Shown piece after piece: positions 7,888 to 17,248 of a stretch of DNA of 32,277 nt. Both the position numbers and the translations under genes were made by a program. How positions within the stretch are numbered: the first letter of the stretch is position 1; every line of letters begins with the position of its first letter. Under the pieces are notes generated by a model that saw only the letters and a list, made by a program, of their open reading frames with translations, had not been told where the DNA came from and ran no database searches. Origin of the DNA: Bacteroidota bacterium (GTDB taxonomy: Bacteria > Bacteroidota > Bacteroidia > JABEUT01); NCBI GenBank assembly GCA_013288205.1, contig JABDCH010000023.1, positions 1 to 32,277 of the forward strand. The letters are read 5' to 3'.

Positions 7888-8869
7888 TATAGGACGACTC
7901 TTTCATTAATGATCCACCTTCGTAATATTCCTTTACAATCCCATTCCATTTACCGGCAGTGTAGGGTTCTTCTCTTTTTACTTTACCGCTTTCATAATAC
8001 TCCTTTGCAATCCCGTTTAATTTGTCGTCAGTATAAGGTCGCTCACTTTTAATTTTTCCGCTTTCATAATACTCTTTAGCAACTCAATCTAACTTACCAT
8101 AGGTATAAGGAGTTTCACTTTTTAATGCGCTATCCTTATAATATTCTTTTGCAACTCCATTTTGCTTACCATCTATGAATATAGCTTCTTTAGCTAATTG
8201 CCCATTGGTATAGTATTCCGTTTTTATTCCATTTAGTCTGCCATCTGTATAAACAGATATGGATTTTATTCTCCCATTATTATCATATTCTTTTGTAATT
8301 CCATCTAATGTATTATCCTTATACGTTTTTATACTTTTTAAGCCGCCGCCCCGATTATATTCTTTGGCTACACCATTGATTTTGTCATCAGTGTAAGGTG
8401 TTTCATAGCGTATAGATTCAAGATGCTCATAATCATTTTTATAATCACACTGAACATGGACATAATATTCTATTGAAATTCCATCTTTTTCCCCGTTGAT
8501 ATATGGTGTCCACGAGTATAAAAGTCCACCTTGAGTATATTTTTTAACCAATCCATTTAGCTTGCCATCAGTATATGGGTATACTGCCGTTAATGCATCG
8601 ACGCCGGGTCTTGTGTAATAATTTCTAACAATACCGACTGGTTTGCCATGTTTATAAATTGTAAGGTGGTAATTTTCTGAATATTTGGCGCTACTTATAT
8701 GTCCATAGTCATCATAGTATTCGATCCATTTGCCTTCTTTTAAGCTATCTTTCATTTCATTTTTAGCTTCGGCTTTATTCGTAAAGCCACTATCATCAGG
8801 CATTGTATATTGCCCAATAGCATTCGTAGAAAACAGAAAGGATATTATTACAGTATATATAGCTTTCAC
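7838..8869 (-). pseudogene. MORN-type (YwqK-like) repeat protein gene broken by an in-frame TGA
   Basis: Starts at 8869 with a signal peptide (MKAIYTVIISFLFSTNAIGQ). It then consists of ~22-24-residue repeats of the form (DGKLNGI.KEYY.NGQLKSE), the MORN_2 / YwqK-like 'antitoxin' repeat. The annotated-length product (261 residues) ends at TGA 8084-8086 in the middle of a repeat (...YGKLD-stop). Reading through, the same frame immediately continues with VAKEYYESGKIKSE, then at least two more perfect repeats (TDDKLNGIAKEYYESGK and TAGKWNGIVKEYYEGG), and ends in NDLANGVW at about 7861 before running into the nuclease stub. One GGA-to-TGA change would explain the stop. A second lesion (3' truncation by the junction near 7860) is also likely. 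A shortened secreted protein may still be made. Confidence 0.78.
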
Positions 8870-8987
8870 ACTTTTACTTATTTTATCGTAATCCCATAGT
8901 TTTCAGTCATACGTGTAAGTCCGTCACTGACTTATTGCGTGGCTAAGCTAATAATGAGAAATGTAAATAAAATGGGCGATTAGCAAT

Positions 8988-10376
8988 TTATCGTTGCACC
9001 ACCACTTTCCCTGTAGCAACCAACTCACCCGTTTGGGTAACTACCCTATACAAATAAACACCCATTGGCTGACCTGATAAGTTTATATTGCTATTACTCT
9101 GGTTTAAAGGTTCTGTAAATACTTTTTCTCCAAGCACATTATATATTTCGACTTTACATGCCATATTTATATTTGATGATGACAATGTAAATTGTCCATT
9201 GCTTGGATTAGGATATACGATAATTCTTTGCATGGGAGTGCTTATATTATTTATACCAGCAATGGCATTACTATCAACTTTAAAAATAACTCCTGCACCG
9301 TTAATGCCTCCGTACGTTGTCATGCCATATAGAACGTTTCCCAGAAGAGTGAGTGTGCCTTCCGGATTATACCCGTCGTCACCGTTAAAATAAAATAGGT
9401 TTTTGCTATTAGTCCCATCTGTATCTATTGAAAAAATAACTCCATGCGAAATACCATTCACCACCAGTCCTCCTGCAGACATTCCATATAAGATATTTTT
9501 GGAAATAACAAATGAACCAGTAGGGGAACCAGCATCGAAATTATTAAGATTAAGTAGTATCTTGTAGTTATGTTTATTAGTATCAATAGAGAATATGAAC
9601 CCCGCCGAACCTGTCGTATATACCATGCCATACATTTTAGCTCCTGAAACTGTCAAATCTCCATACGGATGAGTACCCTCGGCATTATTGAAATCGAACA
9701 AATCTTTATAATTGGTGCCATCTATGCTTATAGAAAAAATAACTCCATAGGAATTTGCTCCTCCATTGTATGTCATCCCATAGAGCACTTTATCTGAAAG
9801 GGTTAAAGTACCTAATGGAGAAGCCCCATCTGAACCATTAAAATCAAATAAATCCTTGTAATTTGTTCCATTTACATTTATGCAGAAAATACATCCCTGA
9901 GAATACTTCCCTCCAGCGCTTGTCATTCCGTACAAAGTATCATTATAAAGTGTTAATCCTCCATTAGGAATACCTCCATTTAATCCATCAAAATCAAGCA
10001 TATCCTTATAATTGTTGCCACTGGTATCAATAGAAAAAATACATCCCAAATCATTCTTTCCTCCAGAACTTGCCATTCCATATAAAGTTCCAGAAGAATA
10101 AATTAGTGAGTCATACATTGGTTGTGAACCAGTAATGCTATCAAAATCATGTAAATTTTTATAATTACTTCCATTTGTATCAATTTTAAAAATAATACCA
10201 AAATTATGTTTGCCACCATATCTTGTCATTCCATATAAAGCTTTGCCTGAAAAAGTCAATGCGCCATACGGAGAGGCTCCATCCTTACTATAATTAAAAT
10301 TATGTAGTACTGTATATTGGGCTTTAATTGTCCCAAAAATTAAAAGTACAAAGAGTAGTATAGAATATCTTTTCAT
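8988..10376 (-). CDS. Secreted GloVer-repeat protein with T9SS type A tail
   Basis: 462 residues. A signal peptide (MKRYSILLFVLLIFGTIKAQ) precedes seven tandem repeats of about 50 residues, each with FDFNG..DGA.P.G.LT...LYGMT..GG...GVIFSID. This is the 'choice-of-anchor tandem repeat GloVer' family, probably a beta-propeller-like fold. The C-terminal ~75 residues are the type A Por tail: IIVYPNPSNGQFTL, YNVLGEKVF, PMGVYLYRV, GKVVVQR. Expected on the cell surface or released by the type IX secretion system. No enzyme motif is visible; function unknown. First of four T9SS cargo genes in a row on this strand, separated by short gaps, but each may have its own promoter. Confidence 0.9.
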   Translation of the reverse strand: MKRYSILLFVLLIFGTIKAQYTVLHNFNYSKDGASPYGALTFSGKALYGMTRYGGKHNFGIIFKIDTNGSNYKNLHDFDSITGSQPMYDSLIYSSGTLYGMASSGGKNDLGCIFSIDTSGNNYKDMLDFDGLNGGIPNGGLTLYNDTLYGMTSAGGKYSQGCIFCINVNGTNYKDLFDFNGSDGASPLGTLTLSDKVLYGMTYNGGANSYGVIFSISIDGTNYKDLFDFNNAEGTHPYGDLTVSGAKMYGMVYTTGSAGFIFSIDTNKHNYKILLNLNNFDAGSPTGSFVISKNILYGMSAGGLVVNGISHGVIFSIDTDGTNSKNLFYFNGDDGYNPEGTLTLLGNVLYGMTTYGGINGAGVIFKVDSNAIAGINNISTPMQRIIVYPNPSNGQFTLSSSNINMACKVEIYNVLGEKVFTEPLNQSNSNINLSGQPMGVYLYRVVTQTGELVATGKVVVQR

Positions 10377-10458
10377 TTTGCATTAATACGAGTAGTTATT
10401 TATTCGCATATCATAATTCAAATGGATATAGAAAACGGTAGGTGTTTGATAAATGACT

Positions 10459-11574
10459 TTATCGTTGCATTACTACTTTTCCTTCCCCAACCAAATCGTT
10501 TGTAGTAGATATAACGCGATATAGATAAACTCCGTTGGGTTTATTGGATAGATTTATTTCTATATGGTCAGAATTTACACTGGATTGGTAAACCTCTTGC
10601 CCAAGTATGTTGTAAACTTTGACACTGTATTCTTGGTTTACATTTGTTGCTGACAAAGTAAACTGCCCATTGCTCGGATTTGGATACACTTTTATTGTAC
10701 CATTTTCTGAAATTACAGGAACCCCTAACGGGCAATTGACTACAACTACGGTAATTTGTGAAACACTGGTACATGGCCAGCTACCAGAAACTATGGCAAG
10801 ACTATAGCTGGTAGTTACAGAGGGGCTAACAACAATAGCGGAAGTAGTTTCACCTGTGCTCCACAAATAGCTACTAATCGGGTTCTTGGAGTATTTGTTT
10901 GACCCACCTGAAGAGCCACCGGATGCTATTAGTGTATCAGATGACCATCTGCACATGGTATCCATTCCCGTTATTTTTGCATTAATATAGCCCACGGTAA
11001 CGGTGTCGTATTCCTTCGCTATGCATCCGTTCAATCCAGCTATGGTAAGGGTGTAAACTGTGGTTTTATCCGGAAATGCAGCAGGGTCTTCACAAGCCGT
11101 GCAACTAAGGCCTTTAGAAGGAGCCCACGAATAAATATTATATTGAGAAGTATCTACAAGGGAAAAGAAAACGGTATCCAACGGTTTTCCTTTAGGAGAA
11201 GTATCACATATACCACCCGAAGGAGGCATGATAATAGCCGAAGGAATAGGGCTAACTCTTACGCAATATTGAACAGTAACACTATCGGCCCCGGAATTGT
11301 TTTTTACTACACAAGTCACATAATAGATACCCGGATGTTTATAAACGACAGGAGGGGGATTTCCAGGAGGAGTAAACGTATTGAACACGGGCAAATTGCT
11401 TCCAGGCAGATACCATGTCCATATCAATGGAGAATTAGTGGAAGTATTAGTAAAAGTAACTGAGCCTCCCGCACAAACGATTGAAGGTGTAGCAGTAAAA
11501 GTTACAGTGGGCGCTTGCGCAGAAACATTTAAGGTAATCGCTAAAAGTACTGTCAATAGTAATGTACTTTTCAT
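10459..11574 (-). CDS. Secreted PKD/Ig-like protein with T9SS type A tail
   Basis: 371 residues. Signal peptide MKSTLLLTVLLAITLNVSAQ. Residues ~25-110 form a PKD-like domain (CAGGSVTFTNTST...IWTWYLPG...YYVTCVVKN). Two further Ig-like segments follow, including the common Bacteroidota motif 'YSWAPSKGLSCTACEDPAAFPDKTTVYTL', and an SxYLWSTGETTSAIVVSPSVTTSYSL stretch. The tail (VYPNPSNGQFTLSA, YNILGQEVYQ, NGVYLYRV, GKVVMQR) directs type IX export. Cysteines occur in pairs and may form disulfides outside the cell. Likely an adhesin-like or surface structural protein; no catalytic signature seen. Confidence 0.88.
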   Translation of the reverse strand: MKSTLLLTVLLAITLNVSAQAPTVTFTATPSIVCAGGSVTFTNTSTNSPLIWTWYLPGSNLPVFNTFTPPGNPPPVVYKHPGIYYVTCVVKNNSGADSVTVQYCVRVSPIPSAIIMPPSGGICDTSPKGKPLDTVFFSLVDTSQYNIYSWAPSKGLSCTACEDPAAFPDKTTVYTLTIAGLNGCIAKEYDTVTVGYINAKITGMDTMCRWSSDTLIASGGSSGGSNKYSKNPISSYLWSTGETTSAIVVSPSVTTSYSLAIVSGSWPCTSVSQITVVVVNCPLGVPVISENGTIKVYPNPSNGQFTLSATNVNQEYSVKVYNILGQEVYQSSVNSDHIEINLSNKPNGVYLYRVISTTNDLVGEGKVVMQR

Positions 11575-11675
11575 TTGTTATAACATTTTCTTATGTATGT
11601 TATTGAATAATTATTTTTACTTTTCCGATCCACTCTACGTTTTCAGTAATCACATAATCAGAATACCCAAACCAA

Positions 11676-13328
11676 TCATTTATTCTGCATTATCAATAGC
11701 TTACGCACCGATGTCCCGTTAGTGGTTTGCATACGCAAAGAGTATATACCAGAAGCTAAATTTTCGACATTTAATTGCTCAGCATAATCTCCTGTATTTA
11801 TATTTTTCTGTTCTGTATACACTTGCTGTCCAAGCTCGTTAATAATACTTATAGTAACATTATCACTTCCAGTGATGGTATAATTCAAAGTAAACATTCC
11901 GTTACTTGGATTTGGATAAACATTCAAATTAGTTATGTTATTCTCCAGATTATTAATACCAAGCAATTTTGCTACATTAAATCCATTAGAGAAAGCTCCT
12001 GAAAGTAATGAAAAGGAAGGCTTACCGGGTCTGTGTGTAGTGGGTACGCAGGGACCATTCGGATTTTCCGCTTCTACAACATAGTAGGAACCTAAAGGAG
12101 GCAAAGTATCATGGTAGGTGAGTATATTATTGGCAACTGAATCAATTGCCGTAAGTTTACTCAAGGAAGGGCCCCGGTAAATAATATATTTTGAAGGGGT
12201 AAATCCGACATAAGCTGTCCAATTCAAGATATATACATTATGTCCCGCTGTAGCAGTAAGATAAATACTTGTGTGCACAGGACTTAGTCCCGATTCGCCG
12301 CAAGAATCAACGGTAGATAATTTATAACTAACGGCTCCAGCAGAAGGATTAGAATTAGGATCGATATATTCACTCAATAGATTTAGAGCCTGACTATGAT
12401 CTAAAATATATGTATTATTACTATCCCTGTATATGTTAAAATGACCGTATCCTCCTGCTGGCGGAGAATTAGTTCTTCCCCATATTATTTTGCATTTATT
12501 TGTTGCGGTATCAAGAGTAACAATACAAATGGATTGATCATACGAATTTGTACAAGTACAATTAGTATCCACAATAACACCATCGGAATCACTACAACCA
12601 GCGTTATCCGTAACTCTGCACCCATAGTAATTAGCACATAAATTGTTTACTGTGGAATTAGTATACCCGCCTGGGGACCATAAATAAGTGTAGGGAGAAA
12701 CTCCTCCCCTCGTCAATGCTGTTACTGAACCGTTACATAAGAATTTGCAATCAGGGGTTGAAGAAGTCGTTAAAAGCGGAGCCAATGTGCCACCTACGGT
12801 TGCTGCGACAGAAGAAGTACATCCATTATTGTCGGTTACTGTACATGTAAATGTACCCGGTGGTAAATTAGAAAGGGTAGGACCAAACCACCATCTTGAG
12901 GGAGTCCAAGAATAAACATAGGGAGAAGTTCCTCCAGAAGGAATTGCAGTTGCTGTCCCATTAGGATTTTTGCAGCTGCTGTTATTAGTGGACGAGGAAG
13001 AAGCGGTCAGTGACGTAGGCTGTGTAATGGTCACAGATACAGAAGTTGTGTTAAATAATGCGTCAGCAACTCCTACAGTATATGTTCCTACTGAAAGACC
13101 TGTTGCCGTGACTCCCGATTGGGTAGGATTGGTTGACCATACATAAGTATATGGCGATGCACCTCCGGTAGCTGTTGCGGTTGCTGTACCACTGCTACCT
13201 CCATTACAAGATACATTTGTTTGACTTTTAATAACCACACTGAGTGGGGTTGCTTTAACTTGATCAAAGAAGAGGGGAATCATTAATACAAACAAAAAAG
13301 CACGTAATACGATAGTAGTGTTTTTCAT
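11676..13328 (-). CDS. Secreted SprB-repeat protein with T9SS type A tail
   Basis: 550 residues. After a signal peptide (MKNTTIVLRAFLFVLMIPLFFDQVKA) come three SprB-type repeats of ~75 residues, each containing C..GNGT/GTATA..GG.SPYTY.WS, then a 'LSVGTYTVGVADA' strand. The second and third copies read TATAIPSGGTSPYVYSW and SVTALTRGGVSPYTYLW. A middle region (~270-440) looks fibronectin/Ig-like without enzyme motifs. The tail is type A (LNVYPNPSNGMFTL, NELGQQVY, SGIYSLRMQT), slightly divergent with a final QNK. SprB repeats are known from gliding adhesins; a gliding role is possible but the protein is far shorter than SprB itself. Confidence 0.88.
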   Translation of the reverse strand: MKNTTIVLRAFLFVLMIPLFFDQVKATPLSVVIKSQTNVSCNGGSSGTATATATGGASPYTYVWSTNPTQSGVTATGLSVGTYTVGVADALFNTTSVSVTITQPTSLTASSSSTNNSSCKNPNGTATAIPSGGTSPYVYSWTPSRWWFGPTLSNLPPGTFTCTVTDNNGCTSSVAATVGGTLAPLLTTSSTPDCKFLCNGSVTALTRGGVSPYTYLWSPGGYTNSTVNNLCANYYGCRVTDNAGCSDSDGVIVDTNCTCTNSYDQSICIVTLDTATNKCKIIWGRTNSPPAGGYGHFNIYRDSNNTYILDHSQALNLLSEYIDPNSNPSAGAVSYKLSTVDSCGESGLSPVHTSIYLTATAGHNVYILNWTAYVGFTPSKYIIYRGPSLSKLTAIDSVANNILTYHDTLPPLGSYYVVEAENPNGPCVPTTHRPGKPSFSLLSGAFSNGFNVAKLLGINNLENNITNLNVYPNPSNGMFTLNYTITGSDNVTISIINELGQQVYTEQKNINTGDYAEQLNVENLASGIYSLRMQTTNGTSVRKLLIMQNK

Positions 13329-13442
13329 AATAAAATTATTGAATGATTATTGTTCAGATACAAATATATTAATTTCCGCCACATATTATCTATTCAAAGA
13401 TTATCGTTACTAATTATCTGTTAGTGTATTTTTCTGTATATT

Positions 13443-16400
13443 CTACCTTATCAATTGCACAAACCCATCTCTTTTATAAGATGCTCCCTGACAGCTCACG
13501 CTTATTATGTAATAATATACGCCATCAGGTGCTTCGCCCCCGCTTTCTGTCTTACCGGTCCAATATTGATTGGGATTACTTGATTTGTAGACTTCTTTGC
13601 CCCATCGGTCATATATGAGCAATGACCAGGTATCAACATTGTTTGTGGGTATATATAGTACACTATTTACTCCGTAAGGTCCTGCATAATTGGGAGTAAA
13701 AACATTGGGTACAATGAACCTGGAACATGGCAATTCAACAGCTATGGTAACTAATCTCTCCACCTGGCAATCCATGGAATCTATTCCAATTACTGTATAG
13801 GTAGTCGTTACCGTAGGTGCAACAGTTATAGAAGGACAAGTGTCACAGGTTATGCCTTCAGCCGGTTCCCATCTATAACTTTTTATTCCTTTTCCGCTTG
13901 CGGTAATTATCGTATCACCACCGAGAATTATAACGGTATTGCAACATGCACTCAGAGCAGGAATATCTGCTTTCAGGCTTGCCGAATCGACCACATCGCA
14001 CCCATTAGATACATTTACCGTGTAGGTTACATTACTGTCTCTTACAGTGATGGTAGATGTGGACCCATTACCTGGAGACCAGGAATAGCTAAACGAACCC
14101 TGGCCTGTAACATTCGCCTGTATTATTACAGGGCTGCCTTCACAAGCAATGAGAGGAGGAATGACGGTAACTGTGGGTGCAATGAGTGGTTTTATTTTAA
14201 ATAAAGTAGTGTCTGAACATCCGGTTTTTCCCAATGAATCAATAGCGATAACCAATATAGTTGAATCGCCATCAATGGGTCCTGTTATGTATTGGGCCCC
14301 TGTTTCCCCATTACTCCATTTGTAATAGGTTCCCCCGGTTGCGATTAAATTATCCAGGTAACCTTTGCAAAGCGAATCGTGCCCTGTTATGTCGGGATTG
14401 GGTTTAGCACAAACCTTTATAGTAACTATAGCAGAAGATGCTCTGCAACCCAATGCACTGTCTGTAACCGAATATGTAGTAGTAGTGGTAGGTGTAGCTA
14501 TGGGATTAGGACACCCGGTGCAGGAAAGCCCTGAAGCTGGGCCCCAATTATAGTTTATACCTCCAGAAGCTGTAATGGAAATACTTGTCCCCTCACATAT
14601 TGTTGTGTCATTGGGAATGGCTAAAATAGTATAGGTAGACACATCGGTAGAATCAAATTTGGCTACGAAGACATCCTTGCTCCCATTATTAGTTGATTGG
14701 TAGGCTCCTACTGTTGCCACTCCAGAATCGAGGGCGGTAATTCCAGTGATATAAACATTCTTACCGCCATCAATAGCTATTGTAGTGGGATGGTCATCTG
14801 AACCTGAACTGTTGTAATACGTTCCCCATAATAGACAGGTAACCGATGAGTTAAACTTTGCCACAAAGGTTTCTCCAAAAGTTGTCTGGTAAGCGTTGGC
14901 AGTAGCTATATTGCTTGTAGAATAAGTAAAACCTGTAATGTATGGATTATCTTTCGAATCTATTACTATTCCCGTAGCATCTGTATTATATTTTCCACCG
15001 TAATAAGTTCCCCATAACAGGGAAGAACCGGAAGAATTAAGTTTAGCTACAAAAGCATTAAAATCAGATCCCTCTTTCCCTAAAAAAGTGGTTTGGTATG
15101 CACCGGCAGTAGCTATTCCTGAACTGCTCCATGTCCCACCTGTAATATAAACATTATCGCTCGCATCAATAGTTATCCCATTAGCATCAGTCTCATATTC
15201 TCCCCCGTAATAAGTACCCCACAACAGAGAACTACCTGAAGAATTAAACTTAGACACAAAGGCATTATCCTGATTTCCAAAATTGCTGGTAGTATAATGT
15301 GGTTGGTAAGCTCCGAGGGTAGTAATACCCGAATCGCCCATAGTCTGTCCGGCAATATAACAATTATTGCTTGCATCGACAACTATTCCATTACTCCATA
15401 CGAACTGATTAGATTCATAATAAGTACCCCATAACAGAGAGGAACCGGCAGGATTAAACTTCGCTATAAAAACAGATAAGAGGCCTATATTAGTGTTTGT
15501 GTTCTCATAAGCGCCGACAGTAGCGATGCCTGACGTGCAGTTAGTCCCACCGGTAATGTAAATATTATCATTGGCATCAATAGCTATTCCTGTGCCATTT
15601 GTGCCCCCACCATTACCGGACGTTCCGCCATAATAAGTTCCCCACAACAAAGAATCTCCTGTAGAATTAAATTTGGCAACGAAAGCATCGACTCCAGCTA
15701 CTGCATAATTTGTTTGGTAAGCTCCTTTGGTAGCTATGCCTGATGTACTTGAAGTAGCTCCTGTAATGTAGGCATCGTCATAAGCATCTACTGCGATACC
15801 GTATGCCTCCGCTCCCCCAGCTCCGCCATAATAGGTTCCCCAAAGCAAGGAAGAACCGGAAGGATTAAATTTGGCCACAAAAGCATTGAAATTTCCTGCG
15901 TAAATCGTTTGGTATGCCCCAACGGTAGCTATATTGCTGGTGTTATTTGTCCATCCTGTAATATATACACTATCATGGGCATCCAGAGCTATTCCTGTAC
16001 TTTCCACAAAATCGGGGCTTATACCTCCATAATAAGTTCCCCAAAGTAAATCGGGAACCGGGTCAATTATCAAATCGGTAGATAGCGCTGTACCATTGGG
16101 AAGGGAAAAACCGAATGTATTATTGCCAAGACTAATATAATTGACATTCACGGGCTTTTTATTGGCTCCTTTACTTGAGCCGACACGCTCTAATAAATAG
16201 CTATTGGGAATACTCTCTGCAAAATCTCCTTTAGTTACGCTAAGTATTAATTTATTGTCGGTCAGAGTTGTTTTATAGGTTCCTTTATAGGTCAGTTTTA
16301 TATCAGCAAGATTTCCACCGGGATGTACGATAAACTGGTATTCTATAGGGACTATAGAAATTTGCGCCGGATTTTTCTGCATAGCACAAAATTCCAAATC

Positions 16401-16892
16401 TATGTGCGGATAGATGTTTTTATAAATAACCCGTTGGTAATAGTGAATATCACGTGCTCCTCCGTGTGCTGCATCGGCAGTAAGGTAATTAAAATAGGCA
16501 GTAGATTTTTCTTCTGCTATTATTTGGGCATTTCTATTGCAGCCCACTAATTCTATATCAACCCTGTGATACTGACGGATAAATCTTTTAAGATTTTTTT
16601 GATTCTTTCCAAATGATTTTTTAGAATAAATAGTGAATGAACTATCGTCAATTACTGAATCAGTGTAAGTATCATAACTAAAGCCGGTTTGCCGAAGTTG
16701 TATGTTAAATCCTGGACGGCATAATAAAAACTTTATAGTAGGATAGGGCTCATGGTTTTGGTCTATCACTTGTCCCTTATTTTCTACAAAGCCATTTGCT
16801 CCAACTTTACATCCTGTAAGGTTCCCAGTCTGGGAATATCCCATAATTGCCAGTAGAATAAATAAACCGCTTAAAGTAGAAATTTTCCTCAT
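13443..16892 (-). CDS. Large SBBP-repeat surface protein with gliding-type (type B) T9SS C-terminus
   Basis: I start at 16892 (MRKISTLSGLFILLAIMGYSQ, a clear signal peptide); an upstream in-frame ATG at 16970 would put a hydrophilic leader in front of it. The product is 1149 residues. The N-terminal ~250 residues match the domain that usually precedes SBBP propellers (FVENKGQV..., YQRVIYKNIYPHIDLEF). Seven repeats follow, each carrying LLWGTYYGG...GIA.D...N.YITG.T.S..IAT.GAYQT..., the beta-propeller SBBP unit. About 780-1050 contain Ig-like segments with paired cysteines (GLSCTGCPNP, GITCDTCPS). The last ~90 residues are the gliding motility-associated C-terminus (FIVPNVFTPN, WSLLIYDRWGKEVY, APDGVYYYIISV, KRDGFVQLIR), i.e. 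a type B signal. Surface-exposed; role unknown. Confidence 0.9.
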   Translation of the reverse strand: MRKISTLSGLFILLAIMGYSQTGNLTGCKVGANGFVENKGQVIDQNHEPYPTIKFLLCRPGFNIQLRQTGFSYDTYTDSVIDDSSFTIYSKKSFGKNQKNLKRFIRQYHRVDIELVGCNRNAQIIAEEKSTAYFNYLTADAAHGGARDIHYYQRVIYKNIYPHIDLEFCAMQKNPAQISIVPIEYQFIVHPGGNLADIKLTYKGTYKTTLTDNKLILSVTKGDFAESIPNSYLLERVGSSKGANKKPVNVNYISLGNNTFGFSLPNGTALSTDLIIDPVPDLLWGTYYGGISPDFVESTGIALDAHDSVYITGWTNNTSNIATVGAYQTIYAGNFNAFVAKFNPSGSSLLWGTYYGGAGGAEAYGIAVDAYDDAYITGATSSTSGIATKGAYQTNYAVAGVDAFVAKFNSTGDSLLWGTYYGGTSGNGGGTNGTGIAIDANDNIYITGGTNCTSGIATVGAYENTNTNIGLLSVFIAKFNPAGSSLLWGTYYESNQFVWSNGIVVDASNNCYIAGQTMGDSGITTLGAYQPHYTTSNFGNQDNAFVSKFNSSGSSLLWGTYYGGEYETDANGITIDASDNVYITGGTWSSSGIATAGAYQTTFLGKEGSDFNAFVAKLNSSGSSLLWGTYYGGKYNTDATGIVIDSKDNPYITGFTYSTSNIATANAYQTTFGETFVAKFNSSVTCLLWGTYYNSSGSDDHPTTIAIDGGKNVYITGITALDSGVATVGAYQSTNNGSKDVFVAKFDSTDVSTYTILAIPNDTTICEGTSISITASGGINYNWGPASGLSCTGCPNPIATPTTTTTYSVTDSALGCRASSAIVTIKVCAKPNPDITGHDSLCKGYLDNLIATGGTYYKWSNGETGAQYITGPIDGDSTILVIAIDSLGKTGCSDTTLFKIKPLIAPTVTVIPPLIACEGSPVIIQANVTGQGSFSYSWSPGNGSTSTITVRDSNVTYTVNVSNGCDVVDSASLKADIPALSACCNTVIILGGDTIITASGKGIKSYRWEPAEGITCDTCPSITVAPTVTTTYTVIGIDSMDCQVERLVTIAVELPCSRFIVPNVFTPNYAGPYGVNSVLYIPTNNVDTWSLLIYDRWGKEVYKSSNPNQYWTGKTESGGEAPDGVYYYIISVSCQGASYKRDGFVQLIR

Positions 16893-17077
16893 GCGGGTGG
16901 TTTTATGAATAAAAAACAGCCTCCGATATATTACAAAGATAGCCTTTTCTTGTAATAAAATAGCTTGCAATGCTCTTATAAATGCCCTTAAGACACAAAA
17001 TCACGCATATCATAAAATTTCGATACTTTATTTTTTGTGCTTTAGGGGCAATGTTGTTACTTCTGAATGGAGTTCAA

Positions 17078-17248
17078 TGGGCTATCATTATCTTGTCTGC
17101 TTTTATGAGGGTATTATCCATATTCGTTATGCGGTAGTAATAAATACCCGATGAAATACCTGAGACCGGCAGGACGAGTATAGAATGGCGAAAGCAATGG
17201 GAAGGTACAAAGGATAAAACTCTAAAAAGGAAAATAATACATTATAAT
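17078..17248 (+). pseudogene. Remnant of RNase H-like/RecB-type (TM0106-like) nuclease domain
   Basis: In the same frame as the transposase that follows, but interrupted by TAG-TAA-TAA at 17135-17143. Before the stops, LSAFMRVLSIFVMR resembles the 'CVNVLSIIY..V' helix of TM0106-family RecB-like/RNase_H_2 nucleases. After them, TGRTSIEWRKQWEGTKDK and then IHYNLDDCAAL match the end of that domain ('SGIQSIVWRKxWE...YNxEDCxAL'). The intervening FPTYSNGLKDIG-like segment is missing, and the whole nuclease N-terminus is absent because the divergent SBBP gene begins at 16892. So the nuclease half is truncated and decayed. Confidence 0.6.

Noticed and set aside
9088-9393. 101-residue plus-strand frame within the GloVer gene
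   Set aside because: Antisense shadow of the conserved T9SS tail region.
14730-16060. Regularly spaced repeats suggestive of a CRISPR array
   Set aside because: Spacing is ~180-200 bases and copies are protein-level SBBP repeats (LLWGTYYGG); no direct repeat/spacer pattern, and no cas1/cas2 nearby.
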